A stretch of 64,000 nucleotides of DNA, taken from assembly GCA_005938025.2 (NCBI GenBank), contig VCCI02000001.1, forward strand, positions 2,294,001-2,358,000, in the 5' to 3' direction. The DNA comes from Inquilinus sp. KBS0705. Lineage in GTDB: Bacteria > Bacteroidota > Bacteroidia > Sphingobacteriales > Sphingobacteriaceae. Below, one piece after another: positions 16,355 to 24,829 of the stretch. A program made the translations under genes and the position numbers. The stretch's first letter is position 1. The number at the start of each line of letters is the position of its first letter. A model generated the notes under the pieces. The model was not told the origin of the DNA. It worked only from the letters and a program-made list of their open reading frames with translations, and did no database searches.

Positions 16355-17212
16355 TTAACTATTTGTATCCTTTTTACCTTTAAGGCCATTTTTTTTATAA
16401 GCCGAGGGGTTGGTGCCGGTTTGCTTTTTAAATATGCGGGTAAAGTGGCTCTGATCCGAAAAACCGGTTAGGTAGGCAATCTCCGTTAAGCTATATGGGG
16501 TGTTATCCATCAGGTGCATCGCTTTTTGAATGCGCAACTTGCGTATATAATCGCCAAAGGATAAATTTTCGAAGTATTTAGAAAACTCTCTCGAAAGGTA
16601 CGAAGGGTTAATATCAAGCTCGGTTGATACCTGCTGTAAACTTAACGACATATTGGTATCTAACTGGTCTTGTATCATTTCTTTGAGCTCCTTTGTCCAC
16701 CGGGGGGCTTTTTTAACGTCGCCTTGCTTTAAATATTTATGATACACCTGCAGCAATAACTGCTCGGTGGGGGTTTGCGTGTGTTTTTGCTGGTGCAGGT
16801 GCTTGGCCCAGGTGTATAGTCCATCGTATACTTGCATACCCAGTTCCAGCAGCTCGTGGTCGTTTTTAATATTTTGCGAAAGCCCCAAAAATATAGCCGA
16901 TAGCCCCGCCGCCTGCGGTGCAAAGTCGAGCCTGTCGGTATCGGCCCCACGTATAATGGCCGCCATACGGTGTAAAGCAACATCTTTAAGCTTATGTTTT
17001 TTCAAAAAATAATCAAAGGTACATTGGTCATCATAATGGCTGTATTCAACCCCGGGCAAATCAAACGGAATAGCATCCAGCTCTTCGGCCTTTAGCAAAA
17101 CCTGTTCAAAGGGCACATAAATAATTTCGGCATCCTTATCAATAAACCGCTTAATTAGCCAGGGGCAGGCAATACGGTCAATTTTTGGGCGCTCGCGGGT
17201 TATCCATTTCAT
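16355..17212 (-). CDS. ChrB-like domain fused to an AraC-type DNA-binding domain
   Basis: The 285 aa have two parts. Residues 1-140 match the chromate-resistance ChrB C-terminal domain: WITRERPKIDRIACPWLIKRF, PFDLPGVEYSHYDDQCTFDYF, ALHRMAAIIRGADTDRLDFA, AAGLSAIFLGLS. Residues about 170-275 are an AraC HTH pair: MSLSLQQVSTELDINPSYLS and PYSLTEIAYLTGFSDQSHFTRIFKK. The Cys/His residues of the ChrB part (CPWLI, SHYDDQC) are kept, so metal or redox sensing is plausible. ChrB normally sits next to the ChrA chromate transporter; none is here. It is probably a metal- or stress-responsive activator acting on an unknown promoter. Confidence 0.85.
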   Translation of the reverse strand: MKWITRERPKIDRIACPWLIKRFIDKDAEIIYVPFEQVLLKAEELDAIPFDLPGVEYSHYDDQCTFDYFLKKHKLKDVALHRMAAIIRGADTDRLDFAPQAAGLSAIFLGLSQNIKNDHELLELGMQVYDGLYTWAKHLHQQKHTQTPTEQLLLQVYHKYLKQGDVKKAPRWTKELKEMIQDQLDTNMSLSLQQVSTELDINPSYLSREFSKYFENLSFGDYIRKLRIQKAMHLMDNTPYSLTEIAYLTGFSDQSHFTRIFKKQTGTNPSAYKKNGLKGKKDTNS

Positions 17213-17368
17213 AGCCCAAATATAATATTAGCGGCTACAAAATAAATTAAGTACGCCACCTTAGCCTCAACAAAACACCCCGTAGATAAGACAAAAACCC
17301 TTCATTCAAAACAATTTAGCGTTTTAATAATTCTTATATCGTGCCGTTACTTTAACCATATATTATAT

Positions 17369-19108
17369 TTGAAAATCAATAAACGCATCGCCATTTTAGG
17401 TGGCGGGCCAAGCGGGCTGTTTATGTTTAAACGCCTGGTAGATGCCAACTACGCAAATGTGTCCATAGATATCTTTGAAAAAAAGAGCCAGCTTGGTGCC
17501 GGGATGCCCTACAGCACCGATGGCGCCAATACCGAGCATATTACCAATGTATCGGGCAACGAGATACCCGAGCTGGTTACCCCCGTGGCCGAATGGCTAA
17601 AAACAGTACCCCGCGATACGCTGAACCGTTTTAATATTGATGCCGCTGCCTTTAACGATTATAAGGTGTTTCCCCGCCTGCTTTTTGGGCAATACCTTTC
17701 GGCGCAGTTTCACCTATTAATGCTACAGGCCAAAGCGGCAGGCATAGCTACCCATATACATTACGAAAGCCTGGTAACCGATATAAGCGATTACCCGCAG
17801 CAGGAAACAGTAACGGTAATCATTGCCGATGGTAGCCGGTTTGAGTACGACCAGGTGATCATTTGCACCGGCCACAACTGGCCCGCCAAACACGAGGGTA
17901 CGGTACCCGGCTATTTCGATTCGCCTTACCCGCCGGCCAAGCTGGGCTTTAAGGCTAACCATACTGTCGCTATCAAGGGTTCGTCGCTTACGGCTATTGA
18001 TGCTATACGCACGCTTGCAAGGCACAACGGCAGCTTTACCAAAAATACCGATGGACGCATTAGCTACCATTTAGCTGATGACAGCCCCCAATTTAAACTG
18101 ATAATGCACTCGCGCAATGGTTTGTTGCCGGCCATCCGGTTTCATTTAGAGGATTCGCACTTACTAAAAGATGCAGTACTTAGCCCCGAAGTGATCAGCC
18201 AAAACAAGGCCGAAAATGGTGGCTTCCTGTCGTTAGATTTTGTGTTCGAAAAAAACTTTAAACAGCTGATAAGCCAAAAGGATCCCGATTTTTACGCGCA
18301 GATAAAAGATATGCAAATAGAGGACTTTGTGCCCTTTGTAATGGACCTGCGCGAACGGGTAGAGCCCTTTAACCTGTTTAAAGCCGAATACCTGGAAGCT
18401 GAGAAATCCATTAAACGCAAAGAGTCGGTTTACTGGAAAGAGATGCTGGCGGTGCTTAGCTTCGCGATGAATTATCCGGCCAAATATTTTTCGGCCGAGG
18501 ATATGCAAAGGCTGCAAAAAACGCTGATGCCGCTTATCTCTATCGTTATTGCATTTGTACCCCAAAGTTCGGTTACCGAGTTGCTGGCCCTGCACCATGC
18601 CGGGGTACTGGATATTGTATCGGTAGGCGACGACAGCTACACCGAGCCTGTAAAAACAGGTGGTATTATTTACCATTATACCGATGATGACGGCAAGGAG
18701 CTATCGCCCGGGTTTAAAACCTTTGTGGATTGCGTGGGCCAGCCCCACCTGTCGTTTGAAGATTTCCCTTACAAAAGCCTTATTAATAAGGGCACCATTA
18801 GCCCGGCACGTTTAAAATACCATACTGCCGCCGCAGGGCTTAAGGCCATAACCAATGGCAGCAAACAAACCCATACCGATGGCAAAGGCAACTATTACCT
18901 AAACGTGCCGGGCATCACCATTAACGATAATTTCCAGGTGGTTGATGAGTACGGCGCTTTTAACAACCGTATATATGTAATGGCCGTGCCCTATATTGGC
19001 GGCTACAACCCCGACTACTCGGGGCTCGATTTTTGCGAAGCTGCTTCGGCCAGTATTGTTAAATGTATATTTACACCTAATGAGCACACCGCAGCCATCA
19101 GCGCATAA
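17369..19108 (+). CDS. FAD/NAD(P)-binding oxidoreductase
   Basis: The 579 aa open with a dinucleotide-binding motif RIAILGGGPSGLFMFKRL, then FEKKSQLGAGMPYST, YDQVIICTGHNWP and AIKGSSLTAIDAIRTLARH, the pattern of the FAD-NAD(P)-binding family seen in uncharacterised flavin monooxygenase-like proteins. The C-terminal half adds VMAVPYIGGYNPDYSGLDFC. The start is a TTG at 17369, with no ATG between the upstream stop and the Rossmann motif. A TATATTTG promoter-like box overlaps this TTG. The last 29 bp overlap the DUF1543 gene, so the two are translationally linked. The substrate is unknown. Confidence 0.8.
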   Translation: MKINKRIAILGGGPSGLFMFKRLVDANYANVSIDIFEKKSQLGAGMPYSTDGANTEHITNVSGNEIPELVTPVAEWLKTVPRDTLNRFNIDAAAFNDYKVFPRLLFGQYLSAQFHLLMLQAKAAGIATHIHYESLVTDISDYPQQETVTVIIADGSRFEYDQVIICTGHNWPAKHEGTVPGYFDSPYPPAKLGFKANHTVAIKGSSLTAIDAIRTLARHNGSFTKNTDGRISYHLADDSPQFKLIMHSRNGLLPAIRFHLEDSHLLKDAVLSPEVISQNKAENGGFLSLDFVFEKNFKQLISQKDPDFYAQIKDMQIEDFVPFVMDLRERVEPFNLFKAEYLEAEKSIKRKESVYWKEMLAVLSFAMNYPAKYFSAEDMQRLQKTLMPLISIVIAFVPQSSVTELLALHHAGVLDIVSVGDDSYTEPVKTGGIIYHYTDDDGKELSPGFKTFVDCVGQPHLSFEDFPYKSLINKGTISPARLKYHTAAAGLKAITNGSKQTHTDGKGNYYLNVPGITINDNFQVVDEYGAFNNRIYVMAVPYIGGYNPDYSGLDFCEAASASIVKCIFTPNEHTAAISA

Positions 19109-19670
19109 TTTAAAGCTTTTTATGCTTTTACTGGGTTCGCGCGCGCCGGGCAGGCATGTAGAGCAGCACGACTATTTTATGGGCATTGCCGCTAACTTAA
19201 AGGATCTGTTGCCTCAAATAAAAGCCTTTTGGCGTAATACCGGCAGCAGCCTGCATATTGATGGCTGGCGCGAAGTAAACAGTGTAGACGGCTACCGGGT
19301 AAAAGTGATCTTAAAGGACGATAACGTTGACCACAACCCCCAAAAGCTGTTTTTTATTAACCTTGGTGGCTACCTCCCCAACAAACTGGAAGAGCAGCAC
19401 TACGTTGTACTTACCGTACAAACCGACCGTGCAAAAGCCATACAGCAAGCCAAAAAAAACATATTCTTCCGCACTAATACCATTACCGGTATGCCTGGCG
19501 CCAACGCCCATGTCGATGATAAGTACGGCATTGATGTTGACGATATTTACCAAATAAACGATATGCTGCCGGCCGGCCAAAAGGCCGTGTACCATTTGCA
19601 AATTACACCAGCCCCAAACCTACCCGATGACGAACTGCATTTGGGCTACTTTAGATTAGATAAATTGTAA
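19080..19670 (+). CDS. DUF1543 domain protein
   Basis: The open frame extends upstream to 18996, but the ATG at 19080 (MSTPQPSAHNLKLFMLLLG) is preferred: it starts just before the conserved KLFMLLLGSRAPGRHVEQHDYFMGIA and gives a short overlap with the previous gene. The 196 aa carry DUF1543 features in two copies, the second around LFFINLGGYLPNKLEEQHYVVLTV. Function is unknown. Overlap with the flavin enzyme suggests joint expression, perhaps as an accessory factor. Confidence 0.78.
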   Translation: MSTPQPSAHNLKLFMLLLGSRAPGRHVEQHDYFMGIAANLKDLLPQIKAFWRNTGSSLHIDGWREVNSVDGYRVKVILKDDNVDHNPQKLFFINLGGYLPNKLEEQHYVVLTVQTDRAKAIQQAKKNIFFRTNTITGMPGANAHVDDKYGIDVDDIYQINDMLPAGQKAVYHLQITPAPNLPDDELHLGYFRLDKL

Positions 19671-19735
19671 GGGCGGGAGTAACATTTAAATTATTATTTT
19701 TACTAAAAATATTAGCATTTTAAAACGTATTTTTA

Positions 19736-19743
19736 TACTTTTG
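19736..19743 (+). promoter_or_regulatory. -7 promoter box TACTTTTG
   Basis: Perfect TAnnTTTG match 16 nt before the ATG of a 55-codon gene, in an AT-rich gap after the DUF1543 stop. It supports that small gene being real. Confidence 0.5.
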
Positions 19744-19759
19744 AGTAAACTTTGCAGCC

Positions 19760-19927
19760 ATGGAAGATTTAAAGGAGATAAAGCACCTACAGCAACTACT
19801 TGCCGAAGCCATAGAAATGCTTGACGATGTAAGGCACAAGTTTGGCATGTTCGAAAATCAAAAATACCAAAAGTTTAAAGCCGAGTTAAACGATTACAAT
19901 AAAGAGTTGGAAGAGATTTGTAAGTAA
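19760..19927 (+). CDS. 55-aa small charged helical protein
   Basis: ATG at 19760 to TAA at 19927. The protein is acidic-basic and strongly helical (EDLKEIKHLQQLLAEAIEM, KFKAELNDYNKELEEICK) with heptad-like leucines, so probably a small coiled coil. It has a -7 box 16 nt upstream and sits in the gap before a convergent gene. No homologous family is recognised. Composition and promoter argue that it is expressed, but this is inferred. Confidence 0.55.
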   Translation: MEDLKEIKHLQQLLAEAIEMLDDVRHKFGMFENQKYQKFKAELNDYNKELEEICK

Positions 19928-19974
19928 TCAAATGCTGCGCAACTGCTCCTGCAACTGCCGCTGCTACTAATAAC

Positions 19975-20559
19975 CTACCTGTCATTCGCTGCAAAAACCC
20001 TTATTGTTTTTACGTAACGGCCCATGTAGTATGTATTTAGCGGCGTTTCGGTAACGCCCATGGCTTTGCCCGATGTGGAATGTATAAAGGTAAGCGGCTG
20101 GCCGGTACGCGCTATAATAATACCCATGTGGCCCACTACGCGTATGGTACTATCGGTACCGGTAAATAGTACCAGGTCGCCGGTTTTGGCATCCTGCAGG
20201 CTTATTTCTCGGTTTACATAGGTAAAATCGACCGACGTACGCGGCACCTGTATGCCAAAATGATTAAACACATAAGTAATAAAGCCCGAGCAGTCGAAAC
20301 CCTGCTGCGGGTCGGTAGAGCCATATTTATAAGGTACGCCTGTAAGCGATATGGCAAAGCTAATTAACTCGTCGGGGGTGGTTTGCCCGGTTTGTATGGT
20401 GGTATAATGCCCGTTGGCATCTGTTGGCGGCAGTGGCAGGTCTTTTTGCGGGGTTACGGGCAGGGTATCGCCCTTGCCGGTAATTACGTACGTGGGCTCG
20501 GGCCCTTTACACGAAAACAGAAAAGCTAAAACAATAAAGCAGCGGCTATACAAATGCAT
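19975..20559 (-). CDS. NlpC/P60 (C40) cell-wall peptidase lipoprotein
   Basis: The ATG at 20559 (MHLYSRCFIVLAFLFSCKG) is chosen because it gives a proper lipobox with Cys17; the longer frame to 20658 adds 33 unlikely residues. From about residue 60 the protein is an NlpC/P60 domain: SFAISLTGVPYKYGS, catalytic Cys90 in GFDCSGF, His144 in VGHMGIII and His160 in FIHSTSG. The family cleaves D-Glu to diaminopimelate bonds in peptidoglycan stem peptides, so this is probably a periplasmic cell-wall hydrolase. The gene is monocistronic. Confidence 0.88.
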   Translation of the reverse strand: MHLYSRCFIVLAFLFSCKGPEPTYVITGKGDTLPVTPQKDLPLPPTDANGHYTTIQTGQTTPDELISFAISLTGVPYKYGSTDPQQGFDCSGFITYVFNHFGIQVPRTSVDFTYVNREISLQDAKTGDLVLFTGTDSTIRVVGHMGIIIARTGQPLTFIHSTSGKAMGVTETPLNTYYMGRYVKTIRVFAANDR

Positions 20560-20731
20560 GTTACTAATACATATAAAACTTTTATTAGTTTTACTAATTA
20601 ACTGCTTTACAAAGCAGATTAGCATTATATTTTCTGTATTTGCTCCGTCATTTATCAAGTAAAGGCCAATTGCTTTTGCTTTTTCCCTACATATACCTTA
20701 CAATTGCGCTTTATTATAAATATCCGTAATA

Positions 20732-21973
20732 ATGAGTAAGCAAAAAGGATTTACCACCACCCTGCTACATGCCGACCGCCTGCGCAAGCCGGAATTTGGT
20801 GCTTTGCATCAGCCAATACACACCGCGGTTACCTGGGGTTATGATGATGTGCAGGGCCTGGTAAATGTGTTTCAGAACAAAGCAAAGGGCTTTGCCTATT
20901 CGCGCCAGGGCAACCCTACCGTTGCCGCCTTAGAGGGCAAAGTAACCTTGATGGAAAACGGGCTTGCCACGGTAGCCTTCTCTACCGGTATGGCAGCCAT
21001 TACCGCTACTATTTTGGCATTGGTTAAAGAGGGCAGCCACATTATAGCCAGTTCATTCCTGTTTGGTAATACCCGCAGCGTGCTGCAAACTTTTACCGAA
21101 ATGGGCCTTGATATATCGTTTGTTGATGCTACCGATGTAAATAATATTATAGCGGCCACCCAGCCCAACACTTGTATGGTAATAGTGGAAACTATTGCCA
21201 ACCCCGCCACCCAAATTGCCGACTTACAGGCCATTGGCGATTTTTGCGAAGAAAAAGGCCTGATATATATGGTAGATAATACCATGACATCGCCTTACCT
21301 TTTTCAGCCGGTTACGGTTAAGGCATCGCTGGTGGTTAATTCACTTACCAAATATATTGGCGGCCATGGCAACGCGCTTGGTGGTAGCATTACCGATACC
21401 GGCCTGTTCAATTGGGATGCCTACGCAGGCATTGCCCCCGTTTTAAAGGCACAGATACAACCCGCTATGCTGGGCATTACCCAAATACGCAAACGCGGAC
21501 TGCGCGATGGCGGTGGCACATTGGCCCCCGAAGCAGCGCACAACCTATCGGTAGGTGCCGAAACTATTGCTTTGCGCCTGCAACGCTGCTGCAAAAACGC
21601 CACCGACCTGGCCAACTACCTTAACCAGCACCCTAAAGTAAACAAGGTATACTACCCCGGCTTAAAAGACCACCCCCAGCACGACAGGGCCAAAGCACTG
21701 TTTAGGTACAATGGCGGACTGATGAGTTTTGCCCTAAAGGATGGCGTAGATGTTTTTGCTTTTTTAAACCATTTACAAGTGGTAATAAAAAGCAGTAACC
21801 TGGGCGATACCCGCACACTGGCCATCCCCGTGGCACAAACCATATTTTTTGAATTAGGACCCGAAAAACGCGCCGAAATGGGCATCCCCGAAGGAATGAT
21901 ACGCCTATCGGTTGGTATTGAAGATTACGAAGACCTGCTGGAAGATTTTACCCAGGCCTTTGATAAGGTTTAA
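20732..21973 (+). CDS. Cys/Met-metabolism PLP-dependent enzyme (cystathionine gamma-synthase family)
   Basis: The 413 aa are a full-length fold-type-I PLP enzyme of the Cys/Met family. AFSTGMAAITATILAL forms the cofactor phosphate region, MVDNTMTSPYLFQPV holds the Asp that contacts the pyridine nitrogen, and Lys207 in NSLTKYIGGHGNALGG is the Schiff-base lysine. The C-terminus has SSNLGDTRTLAIPVAQT and IRLSVGIEDYEDLLEDF. Members include cystathionine gamma-synthase, cystathionine and methionine gamma-lyases and O-acylhomoserine sulfhydrylases; the sequence does not fix which. The gene stands alone and ends at a strong terminator. Confidence 0.88.
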   Translation: MSKQKGFTTTLLHADRLRKPEFGALHQPIHTAVTWGYDDVQGLVNVFQNKAKGFAYSRQGNPTVAALEGKVTLMENGLATVAFSTGMAAITATILALVKEGSHIIASSFLFGNTRSVLQTFTEMGLDISFVDATDVNNIIAATQPNTCMVIVETIANPATQIADLQAIGDFCEEKGLIYMVDNTMTSPYLFQPVTVKASLVVNSLTKYIGGHGNALGGSITDTGLFNWDAYAGIAPVLKAQIQPAMLGITQIRKRGLRDGGGTLAPEAAHNLSVGAETIALRLQRCCKNATDLANYLNQHPKVNKVYYPGLKDHPQHDRAKALFRYNGGLMSFALKDGVDVFAFLNHLQVVIKSSNLGDTRTLAIPVAQTIFFELGPEKRAEMGIPEGMIRLSVGIEDYEDLLEDFTQAFDKV

Positions 21974-21995
21974 TAAAAAAAACATACAAACGCAG

Positions 21996-22026
21996 AAGGC
22001 CTCAGCATTACGCTGAGGCCTTTTTT
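21996..22026 (+). terminator. Intrinsic terminator
   Basis: AAGGCCTCAGC, loop ATTAC, GCTGAGGCCTT with trailing T's, about 20 bp after the PLP enzyme stop. Confidence 0.9.
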
Positions 22027-22062
22027 GCGTCAATAGGGGTATATTAAGTTAATAGGGGTGTA

Positions 22063-23085
22063 TTAAAAGTAACATCTGTTAGATGAAGTGTTCTCGTAAC
22101 TTTTGCGCAGGTATATACCTATAGAAAGCTCGTGCGAGCCATAGCTGTAGTTGGCCAACGGCGTTAACGAGTAATCGAAGGCATAGCCAATTCTTAACCT
22201 GTCGGTAGCAAAAATTTCTACTAGGCCTACAAAGGCGTTTGATTTTTGCAGGTTGTTTTGCAAGTACGGTTTGTTGTATAAGGGGATAGCTGTACGGTAA
22301 GTACCGCCTATCCATATTTTTTCGTTAAGCAGCATAAACAGGTTAAGGTCTAAACTAGTTGGGCCTCCCCTGTCGTCTTTTATCAGGAACGAGGGGCGCA
22401 GCTTTACCTGGTCGTTAAGGGTGTATATAGCACCGCCGGTTAGGTAAAAGTGCGGTACCGGCACAGGTACGGCTACTGACTTATCCCTTTTGGCTGCCAG
22501 CAAGTGCGCCACCAGGTTATCTGCCGAAAACCCCGCAAAAAAGTGCTCGTTGGTATACAGCACCCCGGCCCGCGCATCGGGCAGTATGCTGCTCTGAAAA
22601 TTAGTGGGGATATACTCGTCGCCGCTTTGCAAAGGGTTTAGCTTGGTACCATCAATACCGTTTTGTATAAAGCCCGCGCCCAGGCCAAATGCCAGGCGGT
22701 TGTTTTCGTTATCGCCCATTTGCAGGCGATAGGCATAGTTGCCATATACCGCTAAGTTACTTTGCGCACCCAGCTTATCCTGCGCTACAAGCAAGCCAAG
22801 GCCCACCTTATTTTCGGCAGTGGCACCATCTACCGCTAACGAGAAGGTACGCGGCGCACCCTCTAGCCCTGTCCACTGCGACCGGTAAAAGGCGTTCATG
22901 TACGTGTCTTGCTTGTAACCCGCGTAGGCCGGATTTACATATAAACCATTAAAAACATACTGGCTAAACTGCGCATCCTGCTGCGCGTTTGCAATAAAGG
23001 CCATCAACAGCAAAACAGCGGTTAGCCAGCCCGCTTTTTTGCCAATTTGGTTTTGTGCCTTTGTGTAGTGTTTAAGATCTTTCAC
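22063..23085 (-). CDS. PorP/SprF-family type IX secretion membrane protein
   Basis: The 340 aa have a signal peptide (GWLTAVLLLMAFIANAQ) followed by the family hallmark QDAQFSQYVFNGLYVNPAYAG. A series of beta-hairpins follows (YRSQWTGLEGAPRTFSLAVDG, RLAFGLGAGFIQNGIDGTKL, FFAGFSADNL, IGYAFDYSLTPLANYSYGSHELSIG). PorP/SprF proteins are outer-membrane partners that help secrete or anchor T9SS cargo carrying a gliding-motility type C-terminal domain. The upstream neighbour (23108-24079) carries such a domain, so the two are very likely a cargo-partner pair in one operon. Confidence 0.92.
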   Translation of the reverse strand: MKDLKHYTKAQNQIGKKAGWLTAVLLLMAFIANAQQDAQFSQYVFNGLYVNPAYAGYKQDTYMNAFYRSQWTGLEGAPRTFSLAVDGATAENKVGLGLLVAQDKLGAQSNLAVYGNYAYRLQMGDNENNRLAFGLGAGFIQNGIDGTKLNPLQSGDEYIPTNFQSSILPDARAGVLYTNEHFFAGFSADNLVAHLLAAKRDKSVAVPVPVPHFYLTGGAIYTLNDQVKLRPSFLIKDDRGGPTSLDLNLFMLLNEKIWIGGTYRTAIPLYNKPYLQNNLQKSNAFVGLVEIFATDRLRIGYAFDYSLTPLANYSYGSHELSIGIYLRKSYENTSSNRCYF

Positions 23086-23107
23086 GTATTCTATGTTTTA
23101 ATATTAT

Positions 23108-24079
23108 TTACTTGTTACGCAGCAGGGTGATGTAGCCTTTATAATTTTCCCACGCGCCTTTATTGTTTTTTACCTTTAGTATGTAGAAATAGGTTCCCTC
23201 GTTAAGTCCTTCTCCTGTCCACTCTCCATGGTACCCTTTCTTTTGGTATACGCTGTTGCCCCAGCGGTTCACAATCATCATATCGTTGTCGGTATAATTT
23301 ACCAGGCCGGGTATCTCAAACGTATCGTTCTTACCATCGCCGTTTGGTGTAAACACATTGGGTATATGCAGCCCCTGTATCACCTTCGTATCCGACGATG
23401 AGTTATTGCCCGGCACGGGGTCAACTTCTACCGCGTTAACGGTAGCCGTGTTGGTTACCGGCCCGCTGCCCAGCGCTTTAACCAGCAGCGTTAGCCGGGT
23501 GTTGGCATACAATTCAACATTGCCTATATCCCAGGTAAGCACGCGCGATGCCATATCATAATTGGCACTACCCGCCGATACACTGCTAATAGATATATAC
23601 TCCAACCCATCGGGCAAAGCATCCTTTAGCTGTACCCCGGTTGCTTTTACCGGCCCGTTATTGGTTACCGTTAAGGTGTACTCAAATGGCTGCCCCACTT
23701 CAACATCCCTGCTCTCCGACCTTTTTAGCACCATCATATCGGTAACGTTATCTATCACATGCACATCTATCTCGTCCGATATATCCGACGGGCAGGCTTC
23801 GGAGTTAAAGGCACGCACCGCATATTTGCCCGGTTGTGTAATAGTGTATGCCTGGTGCACGGCCCCATTTATGGGCTGGCCATTTTTATACCACTGAAAA
23901 CCTGCCGCTGCAGTGGCTATGCCGGTGCGTATGGTAATGCTTTCGCCGGGTTTCATAGACAGTACTTTTGTTTGGCCCATAACCCCGCAAGGCAGCAGCA
24001 TTAAGCATGTTATTGTAAAAAACAATAACATGCTTAAATAACACTTAGCATACGTTTGCCCTGTGCTGCCTATTCTCAT
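23108..24079 (-). CDS. T9SS cargo with gliding-motility-associated C-terminal domain
   Basis: The 323 aa have a signal peptide (about 10-35, [20 protein letters not shown]), an Ig-like or PKD-like module ([21 protein letters not shown]), a DUF11 repeat (about 120-225, [52 protein letters not shown]) and a C-terminal type-B sorting domain ([42 protein letters not shown]). That last domain directs export by the type IX system and is typically paired with a downstream PorP/SprF gene, as here. The role is likely surface adhesion. Confidence 0.9.
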   Translation of the reverse strand: MRIGSTGQTYAKCYLSMLLFFTITCLMLLPCGVMGQTKVLSMKPGESITIRTGIATAAAGFQWYKNGQPINGAVHQAYTITQPGKYAVRAFNSEACPSDISDEIDVHVIDNVTDMMVLKRSESRDVEVGQPFEYTLTVTNNGPVKATGVQLKDALPDGLEYISISSVSAGSANYDMASRVLTWDIGNVELYANTRLTLLVKALGSGPVTNTATVNAVEVDPVPGNNSSSDTKVIQGLHIPNVFTPNGDGKNDTFEIPGLVNYTDNDMMIVNRWGNSVYQKKGYHGEWTGEGLNEGTYFYILKVKNNKGAWENYKGYITLLRNK

Positions 24080-24102
24080 TTACCTGCCGCTATACCGCTA
24101 CC

Positions 24103-24801
24103 TTAGTTGTTAAACTGTATTACCGGTTTGGTTGGCACACCAACTACCACAATGCTCTTATCTGCCGATGTTTGGGTACAGGCCGCGTTAAGTGTATAAG
24201 CTACCTTAACAGCATATTTATAAGTACCCACTGTTTGCTCGGTTACCGGATAGTGATCAAGTGTACCGCCTGTGGCAATGTCAACGCCTTCGCGGGTCCA
24301 TTGGTAGGTATAGGTAAAGCGTGTATCAAGCCCGGTTATGGTTAGGTTGGTGGTAGTTTGGCCCTTTTCGCAAACGTTGCCTGCGCCTGCAATAACCGGT
24401 GCCAGTGCCGGCAGCACATATATCTGGAAAGGGTCAGACATGTCTGACGTACAATCGTTGGCGTTTATTTGCACCAGGTAATAGGTGTAGTAACCCGCCG
24501 CAGCCGATGTTTCGGTATAAGTATTATCGGTAGCAGGGCCTTTCACTAAAGTTTTAACCCCGGCGCTGTTTACTTTATACCACTCGTACTTAATGGTGCC
24601 TGTGGCATCTACAGGGCCCTTGAGTGTAATTTGGCTGCCCGAACACAATACCTGCCCTACCGATGCCGCCGTAGTTGGCGGGGCTGTTGTAGCATCGCTT
24701 GGCCCGTTAAACGGTGCGGCGGTTTGTGCCTTAGCCACAAAGGTAAATGCCGTAAGAAGGATAACAACTGATGTTTTTAGTAAAGTAATGTGTCTCTTCA
24801 T
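24103..24801 (-). CDS. Small exported Ig-like surface protein
   Basis: The 232 aa have a signal peptide (TLLKTSVVILLTAFTFVAKAQ) followed by two Ig-like units marked by SGSQITLKGPVDATGTIKYEW and TYTYQWTREGVDIATGG, with cysteines placed for disulfides (VLCSG, NDCTSD, NVCEKG). It lacks the CTD seen in its downstream neighbour, so it may be retained in the periplasm or exported as a partner of it. It lies in the same operon as the T9SS cargo and SprF-like genes (23 bp before the next gene). Confidence 0.72.
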   Translation of the reverse strand: MKRHITLLKTSVVILLTAFTFVAKAQTAAPFNGPSDATTAPPTTAASVGQVLCSGSQITLKGPVDATGTIKYEWYKVNSAGVKTLVKGPATDNTYTETSAAAGYYTYYLVQINANDCTSDMSDPFQIYVLPALAPVIAGAGNVCEKGQTTTNLTITGLDTRFTYTYQWTREGVDIATGGTLDHYPVTEQTVGTYKYAVKVAYTLNAACTQTSADKSIVVVGVPTKPVIQFNN

Positions 24802-24829
24802 GGTGTTAAAAATTAAAGGTTAGGAGTTT

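Noticed and set aside
18996..19079. Extended N-terminus of the DUF1543 gene
   Set aside because: The extra 28 residues overlap the flavin enzyme deeply and lack conservation; the ATG at 19080 fits the domain start.
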